From Symsagittifera roscoffensis (lineage: Eukaryota > Xenacoelomorpha > Acoela > Convolutidae): a stretch of DNA of 64,000 bases. Position numbers and translations under genes: made by a program. The notes below the pieces were generated by a model. That model saw only the letters and a list, made by a program, of their open reading frames with translations, had not been told where the DNA came from and searched no databases. Of the stretch, positions 12,081 to 22,940 are shown in pieces (positions within the stretch are counted from its first letter, which is position 1; each line of letters starts with the position of its first letter). Where the stretch lies: positions 18,478,143 to 18,542,142 of the forward strand of contig NC_087063.1 of the NCBI RefSeq assembly GCF_963678635.1, given 5' to 3'.

Positions 12081-12239
12081 AAAAATAAATTGGATGTTGT
12101 CTTGTGATTTGTTACTAATTTTTTTTTGCATCCAGTATTTATTTTTAAGAGATAAGATCAAAGAGATAAGGTAAGAGATCATAGAAAAAATTGTTTAAAC
12201 ACTTTGCACAGGGATTAAAAATCAAACGACGGTGAAAAA

Positions 12240-12835
12240 ATAAATCAATTTTAACAACCTGTAAAAAATTCTACGACACCTTTTGCAGCGACGCTTGAAA
12301 AATCAATTCAATTTTTACACACATGTAGACAAATGTACGATAAATTTTTCATCTTGCTTAAAAATATCATAAGAAGTTTCGAATTTTAAAAAAAATTGCA
12401 TTAATTTTTTACGCATTAAAACAAAAATTGTCAGAAGATTTTCTTGCACAGTTGAAAAAAAAGTTATGAATTTCTTTGTTCTAATTTTGATTATTGAAAA
12501 ATTCATTTTCTCTATGTATGTTGATCATAAACATCAGAAAAACATTGGAATAAGATAATAAGATAGGGAATAGCACTCAAAGTCATCGATAATAAAAACC
12601 TAATTTAACAAGTTATCCAATCAAATTTTGCAGTTTTTGCATGTGCCTAAGCAAAAAAAGTTAGGTTTTCGCAAAACGTGTTTTAAAAACCGCAAAAAAA
12701 TTTGAATCTTTCACAAGAATTTCATAAACTTAGTTAATTTTTTGCAAACTTGTTGAAAAAAATTCAAATTATACGTCTTGCAAAAAAATTCTGAGTTAAA
12801 TTTTGCACACTTGTTAACACTTACATGAATTTTTT
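12240..12835. repeat. Degenerate minisatellite region, copy A
   Basis: Repeated short motifs such as ttttgcaaacttgttgaaaaaa, tttgcacacttgtta and ttgcacagttgaaaaaa, spaced about 30 bases, downstream of the lone opposite-strand gene. Copy B holds a cleaner array of the same kind at 36990-37390. Confidence 0.45.
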
Positions 12836-12839
12836 GAAG

Positions 12840-13465
12840 TTGAAATAAATATAAATTTGACAAGATTTTTCTTTGCAGATATTAAAAAATTATTAGAAAA
12901 ATTGGCACGCTCACTTTTTACAGATCCATAACCATCAATGAAACAATCGATAAATTTCAAAAAATCAGACTCATACTTTGAGTTTTGACTTTTCGAATCC
13001 TTTCCAAAAAATCTGATCCAAGAATCTGGGTGGACGCAAACTTCTGGATAGAACTGAGATGATGTTTTTAGAATTTTTTTTCGCAGCAGATGTTTTGTTA
13101 ACACATTGGTAATTTTTCCAGTATTCTACATTTGAAATTGGTTGTGTTCGACTGCTCGATTCAATTGATTGAAAATTTCAACCCTTGATGAAATAATATT
13201 GGAAAAAAATCTGTATTTGTACAAAAAGAAATACAGCCAACAATTTGGTGAAAGAATTGGTATTTTTTTACTCTTTGCAGAACTTGATCAAGCGATGATC
13301 CGATGAAAACTAAGTTCCACTGGTTAGAATGATGATTTGTTAGATGCACAAAAGTTTTGAGTAACATTGAAATTTTCATAAAAATTTTCTGAGACAGAGA
13401 TAAGAAGAAAATTTTGCAATGAAATCCGAACAAAATAGATATGCTTGACACATGCCAGATGCCAT
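12840..13465 (-). pseudogene. Remnant of the lone opposite-strand Polinton gene, copy A
   Basis: Counterpart of 36256-36855. Begins MASGMCQA (B: MVAAMCQA), contains IGSSLDQVLQR and the conserved C-terminal block NSKYESDFLKFIDCFIDGYG. Stops and shifts interrupt it. In both copies it is transcribed against the capsid block, so the element kept it as a separate unit. Function unknown. Confidence 0.65.
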
Positions 13466-13619
13466 CACCAATTATTTGAACTCGCCCAAGTCTTGGGAGA
13501 CTTTATGTTTGGTGAGAAAGGCAATGTCCTTTAGTTTTGTGTACGAGGTTATTATAGTCATGTAATTCAAACATTCATCGTCCCAAACCACTTTTTTAAA
13601 CTTCTTTGAGCTCAGCAGT
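13466..13619 (+). other. Relic of the 3' flank of a deleted 161-aa gene
   Basis: From about 13470 the sequence aligns with the bases just after the stop codon of the B gene at 35556-36041 (shared: cccaa.ttttgg.agact.tatgtttg.tgaga). The gene body and the intergenic stretch are missing between 13465 and 13470, so copy A has a deletion of roughly 0.7 kb relative to B. Confidence 0.5.
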
Positions 13620-14030
13620 ATGAGTAGGAACATTAGTTTTTCCAAAAATTTTGTCTTAAAGCTTCAAAATTAATTGGGAAATTTTTATATCATCTTACAA
13701 GAAAAGTTCCTAAAATTTTGGCTAACAGTTTTAGAATTTCAAAATTTGCCAAAATTGCAAAGTTTGGTTACAGAATCACAACTTTTCAATTTGATTGGAT
13801 TTTGCACGAAGACGACGTACAAAATTTTTAAGTTATCGTTCAGATTTTTTTTTAAAAAATCTTGAAAAATATCGCAGGAAAGAAAACACTGGGGAAAAAA
13901 TAAAAATTTCAGGTAGCAAAGGTGGAGTATGTTAAACTGGTTAATTTTATCCCCTCTTTGTCTTAAGTTGAAGCATTCAAAAAAAAATTGTCATTATTGA
14001 CTGATGCACTGTAGATAATCAACATTCAGA
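13620..14030 (+). pseudogene. Homolog of the Polinton 142-aa protein, copy A
   Basis: Starts MSRNISFSKNFVLKL (B: MSWNIEFSRNLLLKL) and reads on through LQEKFLKFWLTVLEFQNLP before decaying. The B gene is 34991-35419 (-). Function unknown. Confidence 0.6.
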
Positions 14031-14420
14031 AATTGAATGAAATTCTCAGACATTTTGATTTGATTAAGCATGACTTTTATTATCAATTACAAAGGGAAAA
14101 ATTACTTTCTTTGTACCTGTACTTTTTTGAACACGAAGATTAATTTGAAAAAAAGGAACAAAATTTTCCTTTTGGTGATCCAATTGGATACGGAAAATTT
14201 TGCGTGGAATCTTTCTTTTGTAAATTACAAAATCTTCAGAATTGGAGCAACTCTACATGATTCAGCTGGATTTTTGAATTCTACAACGCATAAGGAACCT
14301 GGTTTTTTATGTTTTATCTAAATTTTCTACTTCTTTTTTCTTGGTCTCGTGACTGGATTGCTTTTCAGTTTAAATAATAAAATTATTGCTTCAACAGTCT
14401 ATGCATTGTTGGAGTGTTAG
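14022..14420 (+). pseudogene. Homolog of the Polinton 131-aa protein, copy A
   Basis: Matches 34618-35013: IQKLNEILR at the start, LCTCTFLNTKINLKK, LHDSAG and the terminal VYAL block before TAG at 14418. The frame is broken after about 14321, before the hydrophobic C-terminal part. Confidence 0.6.
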
Positions 14421-14459
14421 TCATTTTAACCAAAAACTTCAGCAAAAACAATTAACATC

Positions 14460-14916
14460 ATGAGTCTGGTTGATTTGGATTTTGAGTGTATCAAAAACAA
14501 AAAAGTGAAGGAGCTAGGAAGTTATAAAAGTGGACAAACTGTGCAATATTCCTTTCATCGTCCCAAAAAGTTCTCAATTTGCTTGATGTACAAAGCATCT
14601 TCATAGAATCAATTGCCGTAGTGGTTATGAAAATTATACTGAGCTTTAAAAAAAGTAATGACAAAAACAATTTAGAAACGCAGTTTTTAGAAAAAGGTTA
14701 GAAAAAAGTAAAAATCTGTCAGAAGTTTTGGAATCAAAGGTTAGAAACTTGAATGACTACGCATGCTCGAATGTTCCGATTTTGATTTCCAAAGATGAAG
14801 AAAGTAATTGGAGGTGTAGCAACTACCCATTTCGTCATGCAAAAATTCTTCACTGTGCAGAAAGGAAAGCATTTGCACACGGAACATGGACTCCATGTTT
14901 TTTTAGTAAATTGTAA
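14460..14916 (+). pseudogene. Homolog of the Polinton nuclease-like protein, copy A
   Basis: ATG at 14460 gives MSLVDLDFECI...VKELGSYK.GQ, matching the N-terminus of the B protein with its Asp-x-Glu pair. The C-terminal block WRCSNYPFRHAK.LHCAERKAFA.GTWT is conserved (14788-14895), which shows that this Cys/His block matters for function. The middle is broken by stops. Confidence 0.65.
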
Positions 14917-14998
14917 ATCATAGAAATCATTACGTATTATCTTGTGTTTTTAAAATTTGAATAATTATTATTATCAATTTTTTCATTCCAAATTTGAG

Positions 14999-15252
14999 AT
15001 GGGTGTTGAATGTGACAAGCAATTTAATTTAGGAAAATTGGTTTTTGACGAGAAGAATGATAAACGAACATTTTTTGTACGTACATGTAATAGATCTCTT
15101 TTAGTTTTTCTGTGCTATTTTTTGTCATAGTTTTATTACTAGCATGTGCGATCGTTCGAATAATGTTATCCACTGCATGTGAAGAAACAACAGTTTGGGT
15201 AGCAATTTTGTCATGTGCAGTTGGTTTTATAATACCTTCTCCGGAGCTATGA
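14999..15252 (+). pseudogene. Homolog of the two-helix membrane protein, copy A
   Basis: ATG at 14999. The first part (CDK.FNLGKLVFDEK) is open where B has a stop: GGA here is TGA there. RSLLVFLC is conserved, then a shift ends the frame. Its stop overlaps the ATPase start as ATGA at 15249, as in copy B. Confidence 0.65.
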
Positions 15253-16064
15253 ATCAAATATTTTCCTCCAAGGGACGAGTTTTTATTTCGCTAGTTGCTC
15301 CAAGTGGATCTGTAAAATTGCTTCTTATTTCTGGATGGTAAAAAAAGGTGCAATTCAACGCAATTTTGACAAAAGTTTCTATTTTTATCAACACTATTAA
15401 CCTCTTTATGGACAAAAGCAAAGGAACAACCTTAAATTTATCCAAGAAATTGACTTTGAACTGATTGAAAACCTTCCAACAATGGAAAAGAAATTGTTAG
15501 TGTTTGATGACTTTTGTGAAGAAATTTCAAATTCAAAGCAGTAATTTCAAAAATTACCACTGCTGGAAGACACAAGGGACTGAATACAATATACAATAAG
15601 CATAAATTGTTTCATCAAAGCAAATTGGAAAAAGTTGTAGAGTTACAAAATACACACACAGTCTTTCTCAAGTCACCGAGAGATATTTTACAAATCAATT
15701 CAATAGGTCAACAACTAGGTCTAAGATCTCAATTGAAAGAGTGGTATCAAGATGCAACATTTGTTCCTTATGGTCCTTTACTCACTGATTTAATTCTTAT
15801 ATCAGTTGATTCGCTAAGATATTGAACAAAAAAAATTTTTCGACGATGAGCTGCAAAAAGTCTCTACACTCCCAATAATTCAAACTTTTCCCAAAAACTT
15901 TTAAAGCAATTCATCCTCCAATGTGCAAAAATCTTCATTCAGCTCCTAAGCGAATGTCCAGTACATTTGCTCTGAGGCGAGCTACATCATCTCCAAAAAG
16001 AGGAAGTAATAGAAAATCGAAGAGAAAAATCATAACTCACACGAAGAAGAACTTCACTGCATAA
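15249..16064 (+). pseudogene. Packaging ATPase remnant, copy A
   Basis: Homolog of 32875-33768. The Walker A GPSGSGKS of copy B is APSGSVKL here, so the P-loop is destroyed. Later blocks (ELQNTHTVFLKSPRDILQIN, LKEWYQDAT) and the basic C-terminal tail are recognisable. Multiple stops and shifts. Confidence 0.8.
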
Positions 16065-16145
16065 AAGGAGACTATTTTAAGATCACTTTAAGGCTTACAA
16101 CTAATATCATCTATCACTCCTTTTGTCATTAAACGATTAACATAG

Positions 16146-16555
16146 TGTGGATCCGTTTGTTCTAATATTTTTACTCAGTTTATCAATCGCAAACTACGCT
16201 TCCAAAAAATCAAAATGGAGTAAAAACAAGAAAAAGAAAAGACTGTACCACAAGATTTTGATTCTCTTTACAGTGCTGTAAATGCGAGGTTGAAAAAAAA
16301 TAACAAAAGCATCTTGATTTAAATTTAAATTCTCCCAGAACTAAACTAAGTCAGTCAAAAGAAATCATATTAGATAATCGAAACAAAAAAATCTGTTGAA
16401 GACTTTTTATGTGCACTAAAGCAAAAAAACAACTAAATTGCAAATAATTTTTTACCATTTTGGGAACCACTCAAACTCCAGTTAAACTTGTTATTAACAT
16501 GAATGCCAAAGCAAAGACAGAGGAACTTCGACACGTTCAACCTTTCAAAATCTGA
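16146..16555 (+). pseudogene. Homolog of the Polinton 136-aa protein, copy A
   Basis: The initial ATG is GTG. Recognisable are DFDSLYSAVNARL and, near 16489, KLVINMNAKAK, which in copy B is the end of the 136-aa protein overlapping the integrase start. Confidence 0.6.
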
Positions 16556-17364
16556 AAAAGTAAAACTAAACAGATTCTAACTTAGGGTAGAGCTGCGTAC
16601 GGATATGTGCAAAACTTGAGTTAAGCGAGCTGCTTAACAAAAAATAAAGTAGAAAAATTATTACAAAGCAAGACATCGTATAAAATATATGGTCATCCAA
16701 TCAGACGTTTCCGAATGCTACAAGCTTTTTCAAAATAAAGCAATGAACTTTGGTATATGGACTTAGTTTTTGTGGACAAACTAGCGAATCAAAACAATGG
16801 AGTCAAATATTTATTGATTGGTGTTGAAGTTTTGCCTATTTGTAAGAGTTCAAACAATGAAAACAAAATATCCGAATAACACTTTGCAAGTTTTCAAAAA
16901 ATTAAATTCTCGAAAAACTTTAGGTTGATAAAGGAACAGAATATGGGGGAACTTTCAAAAAGTTTTACAAGGAGAAAGACATTGAAGTTTACTCATCAGT
17001 GAGTCAAACTAAAACTGCAATTTCAAAGAGAGATTTTTAATCATTAGAACACATAGTTTACCGCTTCATTGTAAACATTGTAACCGACACATCGTTTATA
17101 AGTTATCTCAGTTTGCGTCTACAATGAATTGTCGCGTTAATAGGTCTCTTGGGAAATCACCTCTAAATTTTGTACAATGAACCTCTAACAAGGTATAAGA
17201 AATCATAATTCGAAGTTGGAGTACTTACAGATAAAATTTATAAAATTTCGACAATATCTACAAAAAAGCCTCCGACATACATCATCATTGATCTCAACAA
17301 AGAAGAAATTCTGGGAAAATTTTATGAAAAAAGGGCTGAGAAATTGAGAAAAAGTTTAGACTGA
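16503..17364 (+). pseudogene. Polinton integrase remnant, copy A
   Basis: Aligns with 31523-32454: LSKSEKVKLNR-like start, YLLIGVE...F.RVQTMKTKYP region, VDKGTEYG (second catalytic Asp), the RSLGKSP block, and KPPTYI ending before TGA at 17362. Full of stops and shifts. The base missing in copy B after the KYLL block is present here. Confidence 0.8.
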
Positions 17365-17407
17365 AACAAAAACATTTTTTAAACTAATTTTCTCTCGATT
17401 AGTTGTC

Positions 17408-18205
17408 GTGGATTCTTTTACTATTGAGCAAGTTTCCAACGGTTTTTTTAATTGTTATCTGTATAACAGTCTAAGTTTTTTTTAATTTTCTACCCGAACA
17501 ATTAAATTTAAAAGAATAATGGGAGATTACTATTTGAGAAAAATCATACCCCTCTTTGTAAGAAAATGTTCCTGAGAGAACATTTAGAAAGAAGAAAAGA
17601 AAGATTGAACCAATGCATATTGAACCCGGATTGTATTCAAGTATTGTTGATATAGTTTTAGTCATTAACAACAAAATTCTAGTACCTTTAGGTGCGCAAG
17701 CATTTGAATCTAACGGAATATAAGTATCAGTAGATAAAATTACTCAAGATATTGCCGTTCAGTTACCTGAGGATCAATCAGTGTTTTTTATTCAAAAGTC
17801 TGATTTGTGTCACATTTTTGGTTGTGACTTAGAAAAAAAACAGGGGGTTATAAGTAGTGCAAAAAGACCGCATTATCCTCAGTTTTCTTACGACAATGTA
17901 TGAACACGTTACTTGATAATATGTAGTGATAATATAGAATATAAAATAGTCGGTGATACAAAAACTCCTTTTTTGCGTTATTTTCATTTCATCTCCAAAG
18001 TAAAAAGTGGACATATAAAATCTAAACGACTGTCGTTGAACTATCAGTCCTTTACAAATTTACAGTTTGAAAAACTGTTAAAAATTCATTCTATAGTATC
18101 AAGATAAAACTAAGAGATAGCAGAGGCGAAAAAAATCCTTTTGTGTCCATAGAAATTACACGAGGTGTTCTTTTGTTCCGCAAGATTTCGAGTAATCTTT
18201 TCTGA
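17408..18205 (+). pseudogene. Minor capsid (penton-like) remnant, copy A
   Basis: Starts GTG where copy B has ATG (xDSFTIE.VSN). Conserved blocks are PGLYSSIVDIV, LPEDQSVFFI, DNIEYKIVGDTKTP, YQSFTNLQF and VLLFRKIS before TGA. Several shifts. Confidence 0.75.
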
Positions 18206-18598
18206 TTAATATTTCATACGAAAAGCTTGATGAAACTTCAGCTGATTTCCCCATTTTCCGATAAAGAGCAAGAAAACGTGGAAGAAGCTTTGGTGCTCTT
18301 GCGCAAACTCTTGGGAGAACTGCAATCCCTTTATTAAAATATATATAGTCCCAGCTTTAAAATGAATTGGAGCACATTTGTTTGAAATTGGTGCTCCAGA
18401 GGTTGGAGAAGTTGTTAGTGGACGCAAAAAACTCAAACCATTTACAAAAGATGTGGAAACAAAAACAATTCCGAAGCAATTGGGAGTCAGAGAAAAAAAT
18501 CTATGCGTAGAACTAGTAGAACTATATCCATTTTTTGAAAAAGTAGATTGAAAAAACCAGTTGCTCTCGCAAAGGCATTTTTGACAATATAAAATGAG
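18203..18598 (+). pseudogene. Basic core-like protein remnant, copy A
   Basis: Recognisable are GALAQTLGRTAI, a degraded GADLFEI region (18363-18392), APEVGEVVSGRKKLKPF and a Lys/Arg-rich tail. No ATG at the expected start in either copy. It ends overlapping the capsid ATG at 18594. Confidence 0.6.
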
Positions 18599-19789
18599 TA
18601 GAAACCAAAGTAATCATATTCAGAACCGAAATTTTACAAACTTTTCGTATGAGGTTTTTGATAAAGTCCCAGTTTCGAAAAACAATTATGTCATCCTACA
18701 GAAAATGTATTCCTCAATACTTCTCTAGATGAAAGCAGTATTGAGTTTGAATATGAAACGGATCGTAATCTCTACTTGAATATGCATGATACCCATCTTA
18801 GTTTAAGGTTTCAATTATTCAAGGGAAGGTTGTTTTATGCCTTCAGAAGATAAAAAGCAGAACATAAAGCAAATTTCGAGGATGATTCAGATGAGAAACC
18901 AGAACCTTACTTAACTTATGTAAGCAATCTACTACATTCACTGTTCCCCAATTGTGAAGTTTTTTTTAAAAATACAATAGTTTACAACGCCAATGGATTA
19001 TAATCTCATAGGGCACAAAAATCGAACACATTCAACTCGTGGGCAGTGAGTAAAAAAGGAACATTTGCTTGCCATGGATACAGCTTTGAAGAATTTCCTG
19101 ATGCATTTGATATGCTTCCAATCACTGATAGAGCAAACTCCTTGGTAGCTGGGATAAATTTTTTATTTGTGTACGAAAAATTTTTGCTGCCAAACACCAA
19201 AGCTTCAATTGAAATAATTCGAGCTAGACCTAATTTTTATATTCTTTCTGATAATCTAAAGGTTGGTCTGAAAATTAATAATTTTTCGCTGCTTACTAGA
19301 CGAATTTTAGTTGCTGAACCTAATCATCAATACTTTCAATGGAATTAGTAAAAACAATCTGCTCAAAACAATAACATGGAAACCATACCAAGAACCTTTA
19401 TCATTCCACCTCGTCAAACCCAATTCATCAAGAAAATTTTTTCGTTAACGCTTCTTTAAGAAGAATAGCTGTTGCAATGAGTCAAAATTCAGCTGTTGCC
19501 GAATTCCTTTTGAAAGAATTCAGAATTATTTGGGAAAGGTAGCAATTGTTTTTACATAAAACTTCTCCTTGTCCCCTTATAATACAACAATGAAAGCAAT
19601 GCGGCTTAATGAAGATTTCCCAGCTTCTCTTATGGAAAAATTTCAAAATTGCTTTAATCTTGGTTTTGACTTAACTTCACTACAGGATGCAGATGAAATG
19701 TTGCATTATCCAGAACTTAATGAAGAAAGCTTGAGATTAGAAATATTATTTCAGTTTTCCTTGGAGCAAGTAACCGAAGTGATAGTCTA
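18594..19789 (+). pseudogene. Major capsid protein remnant, copy A
   Basis: Homolog of 28950-30270. Open pieces include 19046-19345 (GTFACHGYSFEEFPDAFD, RARPNFYILSDN, ILVAEPNHQYFQW) and 19569-19789. The junction TRRILVAE is in frame here, whereas copy B has lost two bases at that spot. Confidence 0.8.
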
Positions 19790-19814
19790 GGGAGAAAGAC
19801 TATCAAAAGTTCAA

Positions 19815-20063
19815 ATGCTGAATTTTTCGATTTTTCAGGTTCCTATAAAAATACAGTAATTTTTTTGGGAATTTTAATTGTTATTGTCTCTATACTATCT
19901 ATTTTTTTTCAGACCTAAATCTCCAGAAAAAGTAGACAATGATTGCTGTCTAATTGATAACCCGAGAAGTTACTACAACGTAGACTGTAAAACAGTGTTC
20001 AAGAACCCTTGTCCAGTTCATAAGGTTTGTGTATGGGACTTTGTTGATTCAATACCTAATTGA
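19815..20063 (+). pseudogene. Small one-helix membrane protein remnant, copy A
   Basis: Homolog of 28697-28957. The hydrophobic segment VIFLGILIVIVSILSIFF is recognisable across a shift, then the Cys-rich domain CCL...NPRSYYNVDCKTVFKNPCP...CVWDFVDSIP is open to the stop at 20061. Confidence 0.65.
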
Positions 20064-20158
20064 GTGTAAGTCATTAATCTTAGTTTTTTATTCTTAAGTA
20101 CACAATCAAAGAATCCCTTTCTTTGCTTTAAGATGTAAATCAGCTAACAATTGCAAAG

Positions 20159-20574
20159 GTGGATAATAGTTCTTTTCTGCAAATTATTGAAAAAATTACT
20201 GAACTCAGATTCAAGTACATGGGATCTTACCCCTCTGATAAAGTACATCAACTAACAAAATATTCTTTTGCAATCGTCAACTCAGCTCCAAGCAATGATA
20301 GAGGGTAACACTGGATCTTGATAGCTCGATTGGACAAAACTTACTATGTTGCTGATTCTTTGAGTCGAAACAGAACAACTTATTCCTCTCCAACAAAAAA
20401 TTATTGGCGATTGGTTCCCAGAAAACTACATTAAAAATTATAATTTGTTCGGATTCCATTTTAATTTTAATTTATTCAGCATTTCTTCTTTTTGAATTCT
20501 ACCAGAGAAACTTGAACATTATTCATGATGTGCATGTGTTGAGTTTTATAAATAATTTTATGTCAAATGTGTAG
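20159..20574 (+). pseudogene. Adenain-like cysteine protease remnant, copy A
   Basis: Homolog of 28209-28607. GTG replaces ATG. The block before the catalytic His has a stop in place of Glu (RG*HWI), the Asp block YYVADSL is kept, and the catalytic Cys block NLCGFY has become NLFGFH. It ends NFMSNV before TAG at 20572. Confidence 0.75.
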
Positions 20575-20638
20575 TTTTTTTTCTAAAAGTAAAATAATGC
20601 AGTAAACTTACTAAATGTTTAATATGTCAATTTATATC

Positions 20639-21030
20639 AAGTCGTAACGTGTTTTGAAGGTTTTTATTTTAAAAAATATTCATTTTTTTCATAAAAAATC
20701 TTAATTTTTCCCCAAAAACTCTTACCACTGACTTATCATGAACCAAAAAAATTAATTACAAAACCATCATTCTACAAACAACGCGTAATTAACCAGTGAT
20801 ATTTTTCAGGTAGATAACGCGCGCCAATTTTTTTGCAAAACAAACTTGACATTTGTACACAAAATCAAAAAAGTTACCGTTTTTCTTACCATTCTCTTAC
20901 CATCACACAAACCGTGAAATTTTACCAATCCTAAAACATTGTAGAATCTATACCCTATGTTAATAGATAGCCTAAAGACTGGATGTTCTACTCCTTAGAT
21001 GTTCTAAATTAAAAAATGTGGGTCTCCGAG
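20639..21030 (-). repeat. Right terminal inverted repeat of Polinton A
   Basis: Reverse complement, with indels, of 4075-4440. It runs from gtcgtaacgtgttttgaagg to tgtgggtctccgag. Confidence 0.75.
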
Positions 21031-21072
21031 TTATAACAAGTGTTATTTTGCAAAAACTATATCCGAGCATCA

Positions 21073-21122
21073 AAGACTGTAGTATAGTTGTTAGCCTCCC
21101 CCGTCAAGGGTTCGAGCCCCAT
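21073..21122 (+). other. tRNA-like fragment (possible SINE relic)
   Basis: gtagtatagttgttagcctc resembles the D-arm/A-box region of tRNA-Asp or tRNA-Glu, and ggttcgagcccc is a consensus B-box. The anticodon arm region is too short and no acceptor stem closes, so it is not a functional tRNA. It may be a tRNA pseudogene or a tRNA-derived SINE head. Confidence 0.35.
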
Positions 21123-22807
21123 CAAGAGAAGTTTTTTAAAATAAAAATTGCCTGTATTTTGCTAATTTCTGATCAAATTACGATGAGAAAAAGAGAATTT
21201 TAAGAAAATCCATGCTTTATTTAAGCATTTCACAAAGGTTTCTGACCAGAAATTAGATTAGATATGAAGTATTTCAGGTCAGAAGCAAACAATTTGCTCG
21301 GTACGAGATCGACTAGCACAAAACTTGCTTAGCATAAAAGTTTTTAAAACGAAAATTGTATCGGCTAGCATAAAAATCTTAACACAAAATCCAAATATTG
21401 TCAAAATTACTATCATTGTATCTTGTTAACTATCTGGAAGGAAGAGATTGTTACTATGTACAGAATTCACATATGCGTAACAAATAATTCGTTGCCAACT
21501 ATCTCCGTAAAACAAAGACCAAATCATTATACACCAAAAACGGATCTCTTCAACTACTTACCCGCTTCAGTACATAGTAACGAATTCTCACCCCTAATGA
21601 AATAGTTTAACGGTTAAGCAAATGCGAATTTTGTATATAGTAGCGAATCTCCCCCTTTTGCAAAAAGAGGGGAGATAGTTAAAGAGATCCCAAAAACCAT
21701 TTATCAATCACAGTTTGGACCAAATAAACATCCCCCCTGAACGTTAATTTGGTTGCGAAATGGGAAATTTCAGCCAATCAGAATCGAGCATTTTAAATGC
21801 AGCGCTTAGCAAATTTAATTTGACTAAAATGTTCTAGGGTGGAAGAAATCAACTTGGTCTATCTGGGGAAGGGGGGTTCGATTCAAGGCATTACAGGTCG
21901 GATCTAGGATTTAGGGGGCAGGACGGATCTAGGATTTTCTCGAGGGGGAGGCGGATTTTCAGGAAAGCAGAGGGTCGAGTACTTGAGGGGGAGGGGGAGC
22001 GTACGCCCCCCGCTCCCTCTCTAAATCCGCCTCTGAGTCGGGGTATGACTAATCCCCGCACTGCTTTTTTCATGGATAATAATGGAAATAGGTAGAAGTT
22101 AGATTAAGAGAGAGTGGGGAGAGTAAAGAGGTGGAGTTGACTCTGAGTAGTCACACCCCCCGTTCAATTTGCAAATGTAAAGAAGTTGGGGGGTGGGGGT
22201 TCAACTGTAAACTGAAAGGGGAGAGGGGTAAACAGAAGTACAACAAAAAGAAACAGACAGAAAAAAAAACACATTTTTTTTCATTTCATTTGTAGTTCAA
22301 AATTTATCTTTACTTTGTCATAGTTTTCTTGAAATTTGGTTGAGAAAAAATCGATTATAATAGAAAAAATGGATTATAATAGATTATTTTAATATGAAAA
22401 AAAAAACGAATACAATCCATTAAAATGGATTTAAGTTATGAAATTGTCATCTATGATCGATTATTTTGTCCAATTTTTTATCGCTAGAAATCCATTACAA
22501 TCGATTAATATCCCTGAAACTCTACAGCGGGTTACAATTTATGTGATATGGAAATTCATTTGCCTATGTTGATATTGCTTAATTTCCCATTTTTCTATTT
22601 ATCAGAAAAGCACGTAGTACACCAGAAACTAATCTTTTGAATCCTTTACCATAGTTTGAAAGGATTCCATTTGTCGCTTTTTAATTCTGAGAAATAAAGC
22701 TATCAAAGTTCTGCTAGTCGATTTATTTTAATGTTTTCAAATTTTTATGCTAGTCGAGATTAATGCTAGTCGAGCGGTCACCGGTTTGGTTATTTTGAAT
22801 GTTAAAG
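21123..22807. other. Intron sequence with G-rich low-complexity patches
   Basis: No gene. At 21895-22035 a G-rich patch starts caggtcggatctaggattt and ends ctctaaatccgcctctg; such ends occur on hAT-type MITEs, but no 8-bp target duplication was found. Runs of ggggagat with aagtag nearby recur here and at 23060-23290. Confidence 0.35.
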
Positions 22808-22940
22808 GGCTTCGTCGACAAACACTTCCAAAAGGGGAGAATTGAGTTCAACCGGTGTTTGGTGGCTATGAAACTGACGGACACCAGATTCACCTCTAGG
22901 TCGGGGACGGACATGAGTTTGGATGACGGTGTCGAGACAG
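22808..22940 (+). CDS. Putative host exon, GON-like domain part 2
   Basis: 133 bases of GC-richer sequence between ttttgaatgttaaag and gtatac. It enters in phase 0, matching the end of the exon at 1366-1502, and leaves one base over. The frame reads GFVDKHFQKGRIEFNRC, then AMKLTDTRFTSRSG and DDGVET. The order F.K...I.....(V)....LTDTRF...G resembles the middle of the GON domain (FSKVRID...DLQF). The first base of the next exon (49531) completes its last codon. The weak polypyrimidine tract is the main doubt. Call is inference. Confidence 0.6.

Larger units (their letters stand above)
4027..21030 (-). mobile_element. Polinton/Maverick copy A, degenerate (about 17.0 kb)
   Basis: Remnants of the whole Polinton gene set lie between inverted terminal regions. 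The polymerase remnant is on the - strand at the left and the packaging and capsid block on the + strand at the right, the mirror image of copy B at 26913-48181. The left end (agtagatgttggag, then a G run and gggagacccacat) resembles the B terminus. The right end is recognisable only to tgtgggtctccgag at about 21030, and no target duplication was found, so the outermost right bases may be lost. Every gene carries many stops and shifts. It lies wholly inside the intron between the putative host exons at 1366 and 22808. Confidence 0.9.

Noticed and set aside
21895..22035. hAT-type MITE
   Set aside because: The right end resembles ccgcctctg termini, but the left end and an 8-bp duplication do not match; kept as a low-complexity patch.
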